DNA from: Akkermansiaceae bacterium
Lineage (GTDB): Bacteria; Verrucomicrobiota; Verrucomicrobiia; Verrucomicrobiales; Akkermansiaceae
Length of the DNA: 16,710 nucleotides
Direction: 5' to 3'
Assembly: GCA_018676385.1 (NCBI GenBank)
Contig: JABHEX010000366.1
Coordinates: forward strand, 1 to 16,710
Position 1 is the stretch's first letter; every line of letters begins with the position of its first letter. The position numbers and the translations under genes were made by a program. The notes under the pieces are model-generated. The model was not told the origin of the DNA. It did no database searches and was given only the letters and a program-made list of their open reading frames with translations. This document shows positions 1 through 8,496 of this stretch, piece after piece.

Positions 1-113
1 CACTCTGCCCTTCTTTTCCTCGCCCTCACCCGGAGGACACTTACCAGACATTCATGTGGGAACCCCAAATGCAGGGAGAATCCACAGCTGTAGAGCAAGG
101 TATAGAGCAATAA
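1..113 (+). CDS. possible 3' end of a gene cut by the window edge
   Basis: Reading codons from base 3 gives about 36 residues that end at TAA (111-113). The tail is hydrophilic and protein-like, with the local stretch PEDTYQTFMWEPQMQGES. The other two plus frames look less like protein. No domain can be recognised in so short a piece. It would converge with the haemoglobin gene on the minus strand. It could equally be non-coding, and the call rests only on the look of the residues. Confidence 0.3.
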   Translation, partial: LCPSFPRPHPEDTYQTFMWEPQMQGESTAVEQGIEQ

Positions 114-171
114 TGCTCACCACAATCCATAATTTATCCATACTTAATGTTAATACAGTTTAGCTTCAGCG

Positions 172-543
172 CTACTTGTTTTTCATATTGTGTGCCACCA
201 TGGTGAAAAATGAACGGAGGTCAAATTGAACAGCATTGGGCACATTGGTCTCCTCCATTGCGGCATCCATCAACTCAAGCCACCGCTTTACTTCCGCATC
301 GCCAATAGGGAACGGAGCATGACGCATACGCAGTCTTGGATGCCCGCGCTTAGCTTGGTAACGCGGATCATTGCCAAAACGAAATAGCAGAAAATCACGA
401 AGCCGCTCTTCAGCACCAGCAAAATCCTCCTCAGGATACATTGGCCCAATAAGCTCATCGGTTTTCACTCGTTTATAAAAAGCGGCGACCATTTTGGTGA
501 ATCCCTCTTCTCCAAGAATTGTGTAAATGACAGCTTCGTCCAT
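172..543 (-). CDS. group II truncated haemoglobin (TrHbO-like globin)
   Basis: A 123-residue protein with the 2-over-2 globin pattern. It has an early helix with Phe22-Tyr23 (B10 Tyr position). The conserved block GHPRLRMRHAPFPIG (67-81) follows, in which His75 fits the proximal haem ligand, then Trp88 at the G8 position typical of group II globins. Length is normal for the family. Such globins bind O2, NO or peroxide-type ligands in the cytoplasm, and the exact role here is not known. The start is an ATG at 543. The gene lies 62 nt downstream of argG on the same strand and may share its transcript. It ends with TAG. Confidence 0.9.
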   Translation of the reverse strand: MDEAVIYTILGEEGFTKMVAAFYKRVKTDELIGPMYPEEDFAGAEERLRDFLLFRFGNDPRYQAKRGHPRLRMRHAPFPIGDAEVKRWLELMDAAMEETNVPNAVQFDLRSFFTMVAHNMKNK

Positions 544-605
544 TTTGTGGTTGGGTATGAATCGCTTAATAGCTTGTCAGCAGAGTGTAAAGAACAAGCC
601 TTCCA

Positions 606-1892
606 TTAAGCGTCTTGCTGGCGCGAACTCGCTTTGAGGCGAAGTGCGTTCAGGGCAATGAAGCCTGTAGCATCGTTTTGGTTATAGGCCTCTTCGGCTC
701 CACCTTCCATTGTCGCGACATCTTCGTCATACATAGAGAACGGCGACCGGCGTCCTGCCTGCATGCAGTTACCTTTGTAGAGCTTGAGGCGAACTTCACC
801 TGAAACTGTTTGCTGGGTAGAAGTAACAAGTGCCTGTATGGCCTCGCGCTCGGGAGCAAACCAGAAACCGTTGTAGACGAGTTGAGAGTATTTGGTAATA
901 AGATCGTCTCGCACATACTGGGCTTCGCGATCAACCGTTAACGTTTCCAAATCACGATGCGCAGCGAGGATGATAGTTCCACCAGGGGTCTCATAAATAC
1001 CTCGCGATTTCATACCGACAAAACGGTTCTCGACGATGTCCACGCGACCAATACCGTGTTTTCCACCTAAGAAATTGAGCACACGCATCACCCCATAGGG
1101 TGAGAGTAATGTGTAACCGTCTTTTTCTCCCTCTACTTCAAAGTCGCCAAGGTCGGAGATGATTTGGTCGAGCCCATCGTAGTTAAGCCCTATAATGTTT
1201 CCTTTTTCAAAAAGGAATTCTACATATTCTGGAGTGTCCGGTGCTTCTTCGGGAGAAACTGATAAAACATACATATCACGATCGGCTTCACCGGTAGCGT
1301 CATACCACGTGTCTTCTAGTGCTCCGGCTTCAAAGGAAATATGCAGCAAGTTGCGATCCATTGAGTACGGCTTCTTCTTAGATGCTGTGACATCAATCCC
1401 ATGCTCCTCGCAGTAGGCTATCATTTCGGATCTACCGGGAAACTGTGCGCGGAACTCATCATCACGCCATGGGGCAATCATTTTGATGTCGGGAGCTAAG
1501 GCAGCGACGGAAAGCTCGAAGCGAACCTGATCATTCCCCTTACCCGTGGCACCGTGTGCGATGGCATCAGCCCCCTCGGCGAGGGCTACGTCAACCATGC
1601 CTTTGGAGATACACGGACGAGCAATCGATGTTCCAAGAAGGTAGCGTCCTTCGTATAGCGCATTCGCTTGGAACATAGGATAGATGTAATCAGCCGCAAA
1701 CTCCTCTTTCAAATCACCGATGTAACATTTACTGGCACCAGTGCTAAGAGCTTTTTCCTCCAGTCCATCCAGTTCCTCACCCTGGCCGACGTCGGCACAA
1801 TAGGCTATAATTTCTGCGTTATACTTTTCCTTAAGCCAGAGAAGAAGGACTGAGGTATCAAGACCTCCCGAATATGCGACGACGATTTTCAT
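606..1892 (-). CDS. argG: argininosuccinate synthase
   Basis: A 428-residue protein. It joins citrulline and aspartate using ATP to give argininosuccinate, the penultimate step of arginine synthesis, in the cytoplasm. The N-type PP-loop AYSGGLDTS (6-14) binds ATP. The block HGATGKGNDQVRFE (113-126) and the motif SMDRNL further on are family signatures. Length is slightly above the usual 400-ish residues because of a polar C-terminal tail. The start is an ATG at 1892 with a weak AAGG about 12 nt upstream. Its upstream gap (1893-2007) holds three tandem TGAAT-containing heptamers (minus-strand sense) that could be operator-like. It ends with TAA. Confidence 0.97.
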   Translation of the reverse strand: MKIVVAYSGGLDTSVLLLWLKEKYNAEIIAYCADVGQGEELDGLEEKALSTGASKCYIGDLKEEFAADYIYPMFQANALYEGRYLLGTSIARPCISKGMVDVALAEGADAIAHGATGKGNDQVRFELSVAALAPDIKMIAPWRDDEFRAQFPGRSEMIAYCEEHGIDVTASKKKPYSMDRNLLHISFEAGALEDTWYDATGEADRDMYVLSVSPEEAPDTPEYVEFLFEKGNIIGLNYDGLDQIISDLGDFEVEGEKDGYTLLSPYGVMRVLNFLGGKHGIGRVDIVENRFVGMKSRGIYETPGGTIILAAHRDLETLTVDREAQYVRDDLITKYSQLVYNGFWFAPEREAIQALVTSTQQTVSGEVRLKLYKGNCMQAGRRSPFSMYDEDVATMEGGAEEAYNQNDATGFIALNALRLKASSRQQDA

Positions 1893-1973
1893 GATGATAT
1901 TTTGCCTTGGTTAAAATTGGCGGCCATGCATTCATCACCACCGCGGGCGGAGAAAAGCATGGGAAACCAGAAT

Positions 1974-2006
1974 ATTCAAGATTCAAGATTCAAGACATGA
2001 GTCATG
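1974..2006. repeat. three tandem ATTCAAG heptamers plus a CATGAGTCATG palindrome upstream of argG
   Basis: ATTCAAG occurs three times head to tail at 1974-1994. A perfect 5-1-5 palindrome, CATGA-G-TCATG, follows at 1996-2006. In the direction of argG the heptamers read CTTGAAT, so each contains TGAAT, and the last runs into GAATATTC. The E. coli ARG box is built from TGAAT/ATTCA half-sites, so an arginine-responsive operator is possible. Spacing is not that of a classical box, and this is inference. Confidence 0.4.
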
Positions 2007-2007
2007 C

Positions 2008-2523
2008 CTACTGATTACCTTGCTCGGTTTGTGATTCACCAGTCTTCATAGTCGGCTTTTTTATCTTTCCTCCCGGCAGCACCTTGCGTATGAGTTTTTT
2101 TAGCCCGCCTTCACCAGCTACCTCCGCAGCTTCGGCATCACGCATCGCTTTTTCCCAGGCCGGAGCAAATCCAGGTGCCTGCTCGCGCATCACACTCACT
2201 GCAGATTCCATCAAGTGAAGTTGTCGCATCTCAACGCGTCCTGCCTTTTGTTTTAGGATGCCAACGTTGGCACGGAGGTTATCGTTTTGCTCGCGCAGCT
2301 CATCGAGTTGCACTTGAAGCTGTTCGTTGCCCTTGGCGTTGATTTTAAGCTGCGTGTTAAGATGGCCTTGTAATTCTTTGTTATCCTCGTTGATACGTTT
2401 GTTTTCGTGTTTGAGATTAACGATATCTTTGCGCATGGATTGCCAAATGACGCTCATCAGAAACAATCCTAAAACCAGACCCCACGTGAATGGCTCCATA
2501 AGTATCTGCATAACAATGTCCAT
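2008..2523 (-). CDS. membrane-anchored coiled-coil protein of unknown function
   Basis: A 171-residue protein that I do not recognise. A single hydrophobic segment (about 9-27) is followed by a positively charged residue cluster. A long heptad-like stretch then runs from about 33 to 100, rich in Leu, Asn, Glu and Gln, as expected for a coiled coil. The C-terminal 60 residues are basic and end in a polar, probably disordered tail. The layout suggests one membrane helix with the coiled coil facing the cytoplasm, a scaffold-type architecture. It lies 115 nt upstream of argG on the same strand. The start is an ATG at 2523, and it ends with TAG. Confidence 0.75.
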   Translation of the reverse strand: MDIVMQILMEPFTWGLVLGLFLMSVIWQSMRKDIVNLKHENKRINEDNKELQGHLNTQLKINAKGNEQLQVQLDELREQNDNLRANVGILKQKAGRVEMRQLHLMESAVSVMREQAPGFAPAWEKAMRDAEAAEVAGEGGLKKLIRKVLPGGKIKKPTMKTGESQTEQGNQ

Positions 2524-2834
2524 AGACCTATTCTATGTGTTTTTAAACAATTTCCAAGGACTATCACACCAGCGCGAATCTCATACCGAGTTATGTATTT
2601 AGAATTTCGCCCCTCTCAATATCGGGATACTTGGGGATTTATTTTTTAATGAATACGCAATCTTCGCCCACAAATTGAATCACTTAGAAACATAGTAGAT
2701 TAGTCTACGTAACCATTTTAAATGCATCAGCACAATAATCTCAAATCTGTATAACAGTCACAACTATGCTGTAAAAACCTGTTGCATCACGACGAAATTT
2801 ACGCACATTGTTTACAGCAATATCACAAATTACT
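2524..2834. other. AT-rich intergenic region between divergent genes
   Basis: About 310 nt between the minus-strand coiled-coil gene and the plus-strand YugP-like peptidase, so it should hold two divergent promoters. A small hairpin, GTAGA-TTAG-TCTAC, lies within it near 2696-2709. No confident -35/-10 pair, RNA gene or small ORF was seen. A TTG at 2808 would extend the peptidase by nine residues, but it is not the preferred start. Confidence 0.5.
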
Positions 2835-3572
2835 ATGATGCACTCTATCGATAACTTCCCTGCCTTTCTAGCCTTCAATGTTAGCAGTATCCCCATGCTA
2901 TATTGGATCATTATTGGTGGCACCATGCTGGTTTCATGGATGGTTAGCAACACGCTGAAGCGCCGTTTTGCCGAGCACTCACAGGCTCCGCTTCCAATGT
3001 CCGGTCGTGAGGTTGCCGAACAAATGTTACGTGAGAGCGGCATCAACGACGTCAGAGTAATCAGCGTGCCAGGACAGCTCACCGATCACTACAACCCAGA
3101 AAACAAAACAGTCAACTTGAGTGAGGCGGTTTACCATATGCGTAACGTCGCGGCAGCCGCTGTAGCTGCACACGAGTGTGGTCATGCTGTACAACATGCA
3201 AGAGCATACACATGGCTAACAATGCGTTCAAAAATGGTGCCTGCCGTAAATATCGCTTCTAACATGATGAACGTGATTTTTATCCTATCATTTGTTGGCA
3301 TGTTCGCATTCAGCAACCCAGCCTTCATTTGGCTGATTGTTGTCTGTTTCGCTGCAACCACTCTTTTTTCTTTTGTAACTCTCCCAGTAGAATTTGATGC
3401 AAGTAAACGAGCACTTGCATGGATTCAGTCTAGTGGTGTCGCAAAAAGCATGGACCAAGATCGGGCTAAGGATGCTCTTCATTGGGCAGCAATGACCTAT
3501 GTCGTAGCTGCCATCGGTTCTCTGGCACAGCTACTTTACTGGGTAATGATAGCCTTGAACAACAGAGATTGA
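2835..3572 (+). CDS. YugP-like membrane zinc metallopeptidase
   Basis: A 245-residue protein counted from the ATG at 2835 (a second ATG follows immediately). It matches the neutral zinc metallopeptidase family typified by B. subtilis YugP. There is an N-terminal membrane segment (about 18-37), then the conserved PMSGREVAEQMLRESG and LTDHYNP blocks. The zinc site AAHECGHAVQHA (HExxH at 113-117) and a downstream Glu in PVEFDASKRA (about 186) as likely third ligand follow. Two or three more membrane helices complete it. Substrates of this family are not well known. The in-frame TTG at 2808 is rejected as a start because it adds a non-conserved-looking segment. It ends at TGA and converges with the M50 protease 8 nt away. 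Confidence 0.9.
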   Translation: MMHSIDNFPAFLAFNVSSIPMLYWIIIGGTMLVSWMVSNTLKRRFAEHSQAPLPMSGREVAEQMLRESGINDVRVISVPGQLTDHYNPENKTVNLSEAVYHMRNVAAAAVAAHECGHAVQHARAYTWLTMRSKMVPAVNIASNMMNVIFILSFVGMFAFSNPAFIWLIVVCFAATTLFSFVTLPVEFDASKRALAWIQSSGVAKSMDQDRAKDALHWAAMTYVVAAIGSLAQLLYWVMIALNNRD

Positions 3573-3580
3573 GGTTTCAG

Positions 3581-4207
3581 TTACCGGACTTGCTGGTAGT
3601 ACTGATAATTTTGGTAAGCAAACATACCCATGAAAATGGTTATAAATATTTGTCCGGTCGACAGCGCCAGCAAGCCTATGATCGCCGCAGTAACTATGCC
3701 GGTCATGTGAACTGCCTTGGCGCGGCGCGGCCCAAGAACTGCAGAAAGCATCTGCCCTCCATCCATAGGATATATTGGTAAGCAATTGAATACAGCCCAG
3801 ACGATACTAATCCATATGAGGTAGTAAAAGAATATATCCACCTGCTTGCCTTGGGATGGCAAATACTCACTAAGAAAAATAATTCCTACACCAAATACGA
3901 ACTGCAAAGCAGGACCGGCGAGTGTCACCAAAAAAGACCGCTTACGGGTCAAAGCACCTGGTGGATAGGTCGCATAGCCCCCCATAAATGTGAGAACAAC
4001 CTGCGTTGGCTGTTTAAATTTCTTAATCGTTAGCGCATGCCCCATTTCGTGAATCAGGACAGATGTAAACGCCGCCAGCATGAACATCGCCGTTCTTAGC
4101 ACAGCCTCTTGGTTAGTAGCATAAAGCGCACCTCCCAAAAAAGCTGTCGTCACCCAGAACCACAGTTCTACTCTTACCGGTATACCAAATAAAGAAAATT
4201 GAATCAT
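3581..4207 (-). CDS. site-2-protease-like (M50 family) intramembrane metalloprotease
   Basis: A 208-residue, strongly hydrophobic protein with about five or six membrane segments. The zinc-binding motif HEMGH (53-57) lies in a helix. The second conserved motif, NCLPIYPMDGG (141-151), supplies the Asp ligand. The motif pair defines the M50/S2P family, which cuts substrates inside or at the membrane. No PDZ or CBS domain is present, so it is a minimal form. The start is an ATG at 4207, only 12 nt after the leuA stop on the same strand, so co-transcription with leuA is likely. The substrate cannot be told from sequence. Confidence 0.9.
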   Translation of the reverse strand: MIQFSLFGIPVRVELWFWVTTAFLGGALYATNQEAVLRTAMFMLAAFTSVLIHEMGHALTIKKFKQPTQVVLTFMGGYATYPPGALTRKRSFLVTLAGPALQFVFGVGIIFLSEYLPSQGKQVDIFFYYLIWISIVWAVFNCLPIYPMDGGQMLSAVLGPRRAKAVHMTGIVTAAIIGLLALSTGQIFITIFMGMFAYQNYQYYQQVR

Positions 4208-4219
4208 AAATGTAATCTG

Positions 4220-5914
4220 CTAGTCTTGCGCGGAAAGTAAATTGATGGCAGTAACCAGCGCTTTTAGGCCAGCCATCTCGATAGACGGGTCGACACCGCA
4301 ACCCCAAACAGGCTGTTTGACGGTGTCGTTTTGTAGTTGGATGTATGCAGCAGAATCAGCATCTGAACCACCCCTAACAGCATGTGAACGGTAATCGGTA
4401 AGATGAAAATTCTTCAGTCCAGCCTTCTTCATTGCATGAACAAAGGCATTGATTGGACCATTCCCGAGCCCACTAATATTTTTGACCTTACCGTGATAAG
4501 AAATACTCGCATGGCAGGCTACCTCACTTTTCTCACCGGCGTGGTGATCTAGCTCGTAGTCAATTAATGCCATCGGCTCGCTTAAATTAACAAAAAGCTC
4601 AAAAAACGTATCGCGAATCTCATCGGGTGAAAGCTCGCGTCCCAACGCATCGGCAAGGGCGTAAATACGTCCACCGACGACGGGATGCATTGTTTTAGGC
4701 ATGTCAAATCCGTGTTCGTGGTCTAGGATGTAGGCAACGCCACCTTTCCCAGACTGTGAGTTAATTCTGATGATTGCCTCGTAAGATCTCCCAATGTCTT
4801 GGGGGTCAATTGTCAGGTAGGGGACTTGCCATGCAGTAGCTGATCCAGCCTTGATCTCTCTTGAGCGCTGATCCAAGCCTTTTTTAATGGCATCCTGGTG
4901 AGAGCCTGAAAAAGCAGTGAATACCAGTTCACCGGCATAGGGGTGGCGCTCACTGACTGTCATGCGAGTAACACGCTCATAAACCGCACGAATCGATGGC
5001 AGGTCGGAAAAATCTAACCCAGTCTCAATACCATGTTGATTCATATTCAATGCCACATTGGCAATATCTAGATTACCAGTCCGCTCACCATTTCCAAATA
5101 GTGTTCCTTCCACACGATCGGCACCCGCCATCAAGCCCTGCTCGGTGGCAGCAGTTCCGGTTCCTCGATCATTGTGTGTGTGTAGTGATACGATTAAAGA
5201 GTCTCGTCGGTTTATATGACGACACATCCACTCAATCATATCGGCATGAACATTTGGCGTGGTCAACTGCACGGTGTCGGGCAGGTTAATAATCATTTTT
5301 TTCTCCGGCATCGGTTGCCAGACATCAATGACAGCATTACAACAATCGAGGGCGAAATCGAGTTCAGTATCGGAAAAGGACTCGGGAGAATACTGCAGCA
5401 CTACTTCAGTATCAGGAATGGTAATAGCCAGCTCCTTAACCAGCTCAGCGCCATCGACAGCGAGCTTTTTAATATCATCACGGCTAGCATTTCCGAATGT
5501 AATCCTACGCTGAAGGGGTGATGTAGAATTGTAAATATGAACGATGGCACGTCGTGCCCCACTGATCGCTTCAAATGACTTACGAATAAGATGGTCTCGT
5601 GTCTGAACCAAAATCTGTATAGTCACATCTTGCGGAATGAGATCGTCTTCTATCAATCTACGACAAAAATTAAATTCAGTATCTGCAGCGGACGGGAAAC
5701 CAATTTCAATCTCTTTAAAACCAACATCACACAAAAGTTTAAAAAACTCGAGCTTCTCCTCAATGGACATGGGAACGGGTAATGCTTGATTTCCATCTCG
5801 CAAATCAACACTCGCCCATGTGGGCGCGTGTTCGATGGTACGATCTGGCCACTGCCTATCTGGCAGATCAACGGCAGGGAACGCACTGTATTTGCGAATA
5901 CTCTCAGGTTTCAT
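4220..5914 (-). CDS. leuA: 2-isopropylmalate synthase
   Basis: A 564-residue protein from the ATG at 5914. It condenses acetyl-CoA with 2-oxoisovalerate, the first committed step of leucine synthesis. The HMGL-type barrel shows DLRDGNQAL (37-45) with the metal-binding Asp, HTHND (245-249) with two metal His residues, and the glycine-rich block GTLFGNGERTGN near 270. The last 130 residues form the LeuA dimer/allosteric domain where leucine feedback normally acts. Length matches the long LeuA subtype found in actinobacteria and pseudomonads. An ATG at 5929 would add five residues, and a TTG further upstream is unlikely. No attenuator-type leader was found in the short upstream gap. It ends with TAG. 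Confidence 0.96.
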   Translation of the reverse strand: MKPESIRKYSAFPAVDLPDRQWPDRTIEHAPTWASVDLRDGNQALPVPMSIEEKLEFFKLLCDVGFKEIEIGFPSAADTEFNFCRRLIEDDLIPQDVTIQILVQTRDHLIRKSFEAISGARRAIVHIYNSTSPLQRRITFGNASRDDIKKLAVDGAELVKELAITIPDTEVVLQYSPESFSDTELDFALDCCNAVIDVWQPMPEKKMIINLPDTVQLTTPNVHADMIEWMCRHINRRDSLIVSLHTHNDRGTGTAATEQGLMAGADRVEGTLFGNGERTGNLDIANVALNMNQHGIETGLDFSDLPSIRAVYERVTRMTVSERHPYAGELVFTAFSGSHQDAIKKGLDQRSREIKAGSATAWQVPYLTIDPQDIGRSYEAIIRINSQSGKGGVAYILDHEHGFDMPKTMHPVVGGRIYALADALGRELSPDEIRDTFFELFVNLSEPMALIDYELDHHAGEKSEVACHASISYHGKVKNISGLGNGPINAFVHAMKKAGLKNFHLTDYRSHAVRGGSDADSAAYIQLQNDTVKQPVWGCGVDPSIEMAGLKALVTAINLLSAQD

Positions 5915-6026
5915 GACGCGCTGATGCATGGACGTTTTTGATCTCAATTGCAAGCGCCAAGCCGCGATCGCCGCTATTTCAACAGCACTTTATGCCTTGC
6001 CACGGCTCAAAAAACTTGGCCATAGT

Positions 6027-6713
6027 ATGCGAGTAATGAGTATAAAATTTGCTTTTCTGACATTTGCCCCAATCATCAGCTGCCTCGTTTTATCTTCCTG
6101 CTCAAGTAGTATTACGCCACAACAAAGATACGAGAAATACGACCGTTCAGCAACACTTCCCATCAATCGATCCAAGGTGAGGGTGAAAGTTTCCATCAAC
6201 AACCAGATGGCTTACGTGATGGAGGGGTCCAAGGCACTTCTCATTATGCCTGTCACCGTGGGGGTATCCAGCAAACCAACACCTCGCGGGAACTTCCGTA
6301 TTTTTAATAAAACACATTACCATCGCGCTAATACACACGGCTTCGCAAGCTCACCTAGTGGACGTATTATCCCGTGTTACCTGCGCAATAAACCTGCCGG
6401 TTGGAAATTCAAAGGAACGCCCATGCCATACTGGTGTGAGTTCAAGGGTGCATATGGATTCCACACTGGATGGATGAAGCCCTTCCCCGCATCGCACGGC
6501 TGCCTGCGCATGCACAAAAATATATCACCCAAATTCTTCAAACTTGTTAGTATAGGAACCCCTGTAAATATTTCCTATTCTCAAGCAGAAGACGCTACGA
6601 TTGGCCGTGATATCCCCCGCCCCCCTGACTCCACGCCTTTCCCCGGCAACCCTCGTGCTATGATGCTGACAAATAAGTTTTTCACCATGCACAAAAACCC
6701 ATCTTACAATTAG
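6027..6713 (+). CDS. lipoprotein L,D-transpeptidase (YkuD domain)
   Basis: From the ATG at 6027 the protein has 228 residues (an ATG at 6036 is equally possible). It begins with a lipoprotein signal peptide ending in LVLSSC, whose Cys (residue 25) would be lipidated, so it should sit on a membrane facing the periplasm. The YkuD domain follows, with a conserved TPRGNFRI block and the catalytic SHGCLRMH (156-163), in which the Cys forms the acyl-enzyme. Members cross-link peptidoglycan 3-3 or attach proteins to it. A further in-frame ATG at 5928 would bury the signal peptide and overlap the leuA start region, so it is rejected. It ends with TAG. Confidence 0.9.
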   Translation: MRVMSIKFAFLTFAPIISCLVLSSCSSSITPQQRYEKYDRSATLPINRSKVRVKVSINNQMAYVMEGSKALLIMPVTVGVSSKPTPRGNFRIFNKTHYHRANTHGFASSPSGRIIPCYLRNKPAGWKFKGTPMPYWCEFKGAYGFHTGWMKPFPASHGCLRMHKNISPKFFKLVSIGTPVNISYSQAEDATIGRDIPRPPDSTPFPGNPRAMMLTNKFFTMHKNPSYN

Positions 6714-6788
6714 TTCCCCATACTTTGAGGGTAATCCTCCTGTAAATCAGCCAAAAATACGCCCGATTAGGTATGATCTATATGCCTG

Positions 6789-6806
6789 TCACTACCCAGG
6801 TAGTGA
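6789..6806. terminator. hairpin between convergent genes
   Basis: TCACTACC-CA-GGTAGTGA is a perfect 8-bp inverted repeat with a 2-nt centre. It lies in the 108-nt gap between the converging transpeptidase and epimerase genes. It has no T-run on either side, so it is at best a weak bidirectional terminator or a transcript-end stabiliser. Confidence 0.4.
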
Positions 6807-6821
6807 GCACTTAGCAACGAT

Positions 6822-7631
6822 TTACACAGTATCACACGCAAATGCCAAAGACAGAAAATCGGTATATTGAGGACGCCAGCCGAGCTGCTTTAACTTGTCA
6901 CTGTTAACCTTCTTACTGGTATTCCCCCGTTTACGTGGAACAGCATCAGCAGCTGCCAGAGGAAGTGGTAAATCATAATAATCTCCAAGAGATCGGTACA
7001 CTTCGCGCTGACTCGCATAGCCTCCGTTAACATTATAAATTTCTCCGTCATGCCCTTTATCAGCTAACAAAATTAATGCCTGCGCAACATCATCTCGATG
7101 CACAAAATTCATAATACGTTCACCTTTACCATCAAGCATGGCAGTTCCCGCAAGAAAGTTTTTCTGAATATGACATCGACCAGGTCCATAAAGACCGGTC
7201 AGACGAGCTACTATCCCTCCCGAGGTGAGTATCGCATCCTCAGACTCACGAAGTATAGCCGCGCGCGAAGAAACGGTCTCTGCTAGACTCAACTCAGTCA
7301 CAGTAGAATGATCAACCTGAGGGTAGACCGAGGTGCTAGAAGTGAAAATAATTCGACTTTCAGGAAATCGCGCGAGCAAATTTCGACATCCTGTCAGATA
7401 AACATCACGATAGCTCTCAATTCCACCACCACCCGATGCAGCACAGTGAATTACAACATCATACTCCCCAGAAACTGCAGCTGTAGATTGCGCAGATGAC
7501 AGATCACAAGCAACCGCCCCAGCTGAACCACCTCTATTAGCACAACTAACCTGCCATCCATTGGCATTAAAAGCAGGTTTCAAAGCTCTACCCAGAAAAC
7601 CATAGCCCGCAATAAGGAGATGCCTAGACAT
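6822..7631 (-). CDS. NAD(P)-binding SDR/epimerase-like protein
   Basis: A 269-residue extended-SDR-type protein. The Rossmann motif GYGFLG (9-14) is near the N-terminus. HCAASGG is at the end of the fourth strand, SSTSVYPQ (98-105) at the active-site strand, and RLTGLYGPGR and NFVHRDDVAQA further on. The tyrosine Tyr103 is present, but the Lys four residues later is replaced by Asp, so the classical YxxxK pair is missing. This is similar to the YeeZ-like subgroup, whose chemistry is unclear. The ATG at 7631 overlaps the end of map by 8 nt, which suggests translational coupling. It ends with TAA. Confidence 0.8.
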   Translation of the reverse strand: MSRHLLIAGYGFLGRALKPAFNANGWQVSCANRGGSAGAVACDLSSAQSTAAVSGEYDVVIHCAASGGGGIESYRDVYLTGCRNLLARFPESRIIFTSSTSVYPQVDHSTVTELSLAETVSSRAAILRESEDAILTSGGIVARLTGLYGPGRCHIQKNFLAGTAMLDGKGERIMNFVHRDDVAQALILLADKGHDGEIYNVNGGYASQREVYRSLGDYYDLPLPLAAADAVPRKRGNTSKKVNSDKLKQLGWRPQYTDFLSLAFACDTV

Positions 7632-8430
7632 TGAGCTTGATTCCTAATAACTCTTCGGTCGCCTCACGTGGTCTGGCCGTTAAAATATCTGGCTTCCCCT
7701 CAGTCACTAATACCGTGTGCTCAAAATGAGAAGAATTTTTGCGGTCATTGGTAATGACAGTCCATCCGTCACTCAGAATGGTAACGCCTGCAGTGCCAGT
7801 ATTAACCATAGGCTCAATAGCAAGCACCATACCAGGCCGCAACTTAGGTGAGCGACCTGGCGGGCGATAGTTGGGCACCTGAGGTTCCTCATGTAAATTT
7901 CGCCCCACTCCATGACCCACAAATTCTCGAACTACCGTGAAATCGTATTGCTTCACATGCGCTTCTACCGAGCCACAAAGGTCTGCAAGTAAATTACCAC
8001 TTCGGGCGTGACTGATGGCTTCATAGAGAGACTGCTCGGTTGCGCAGAGCAATCGTTTTGTTTCTGTGTCGATTTCACCCGCTGGAACGGTTGTGGCATT
8101 ATCACCAATCCAGCCACCCTTGGTAATACCGACATCAATTTTAAGAATGTCTCCGGGGCAAATCACTGTGTCAGATCCAATACCGTGAACCACTTCTTCA
8201 TTTCTTGAAATACAGATATTTCCCGGGAAACCACGGTAGCCTAAAAAAGCGCTATCACACTCGGCCTCTTTCATCAACTCTGCGGCAAATGCGTCAATCT
8301 CACCTGTGGTCTTCCCCGGTTTCACCTCTTTGGCACATCGCTGAAGGATGTCACTCGCCGTCTCACATGCGATACGCATCTTGCGGATGTCGGCAGCTGA
8401 TTTAATCGGAATTCTTACTTTTTTTGCCAT
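7624..8430 (-). CDS. map: type I methionine aminopeptidase
   Basis: A 268-residue cytoplasmic enzyme that removes the initiator Met from nascent proteins. All five metal ligands of the pita-bread fold are visible: Asp99, Asp110, His173, Glu206 and Glu237. They lie in KIDVG, GDNATT, GHGVG, IEP and FEH respectively. His82 in VVHGIG also matches the family. Length is close to the 264 residues of E. coli Map, with a few extra at the C-terminus. The start is an ATG at 8430. The stop lies inside the downstream epimerase gene (8-nt overlap). A dyad hairpin 67-100 nt upstream separates it from the SHD1-like gene. Confidence 0.97.
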   Translation of the reverse strand: MAKKVRIPIKSAADIRKMRIACETASDILQRCAKEVKPGKTTGEIDAFAAELMKEAECDSAFLGYRGFPGNICISRNEEVVHGIGSDTVICPGDILKIDVGITKGGWIGDNATTVPAGEIDTETKRLLCATEQSLYEAISHARSGNLLADLCGSVEAHVKQYDFTVVREFVGHGVGRNLHEEPQVPNYRPPGRSPKLRPGMVLAIEPMVNTGTAGVTILSDGWTVITNDRKNSSHFEHTVLVTEGKPDILTARPREATEELLGIKLNV

Positions 8431-8496
8431 TTGGAATAGGGTGGGGCTGATTCAAGACCTGAGCCTGCTACAATGTATCGATGTTGAAAAGCATTT

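Noticed and set aside
105..118. Small hairpin GAGCA-ATAA-TGCTC downstream of the globin gene
   Set aside because: Only 5 bp and no T-run on the minus strand; too weak to call a terminator.
5963..5970. GCGATCGC octamer upstream of leuA, as in cyanobacterial HIP1 repeats
   Set aside because: It is a single copy noticed in the divergent gap; one palindromic octamer is expected by chance.
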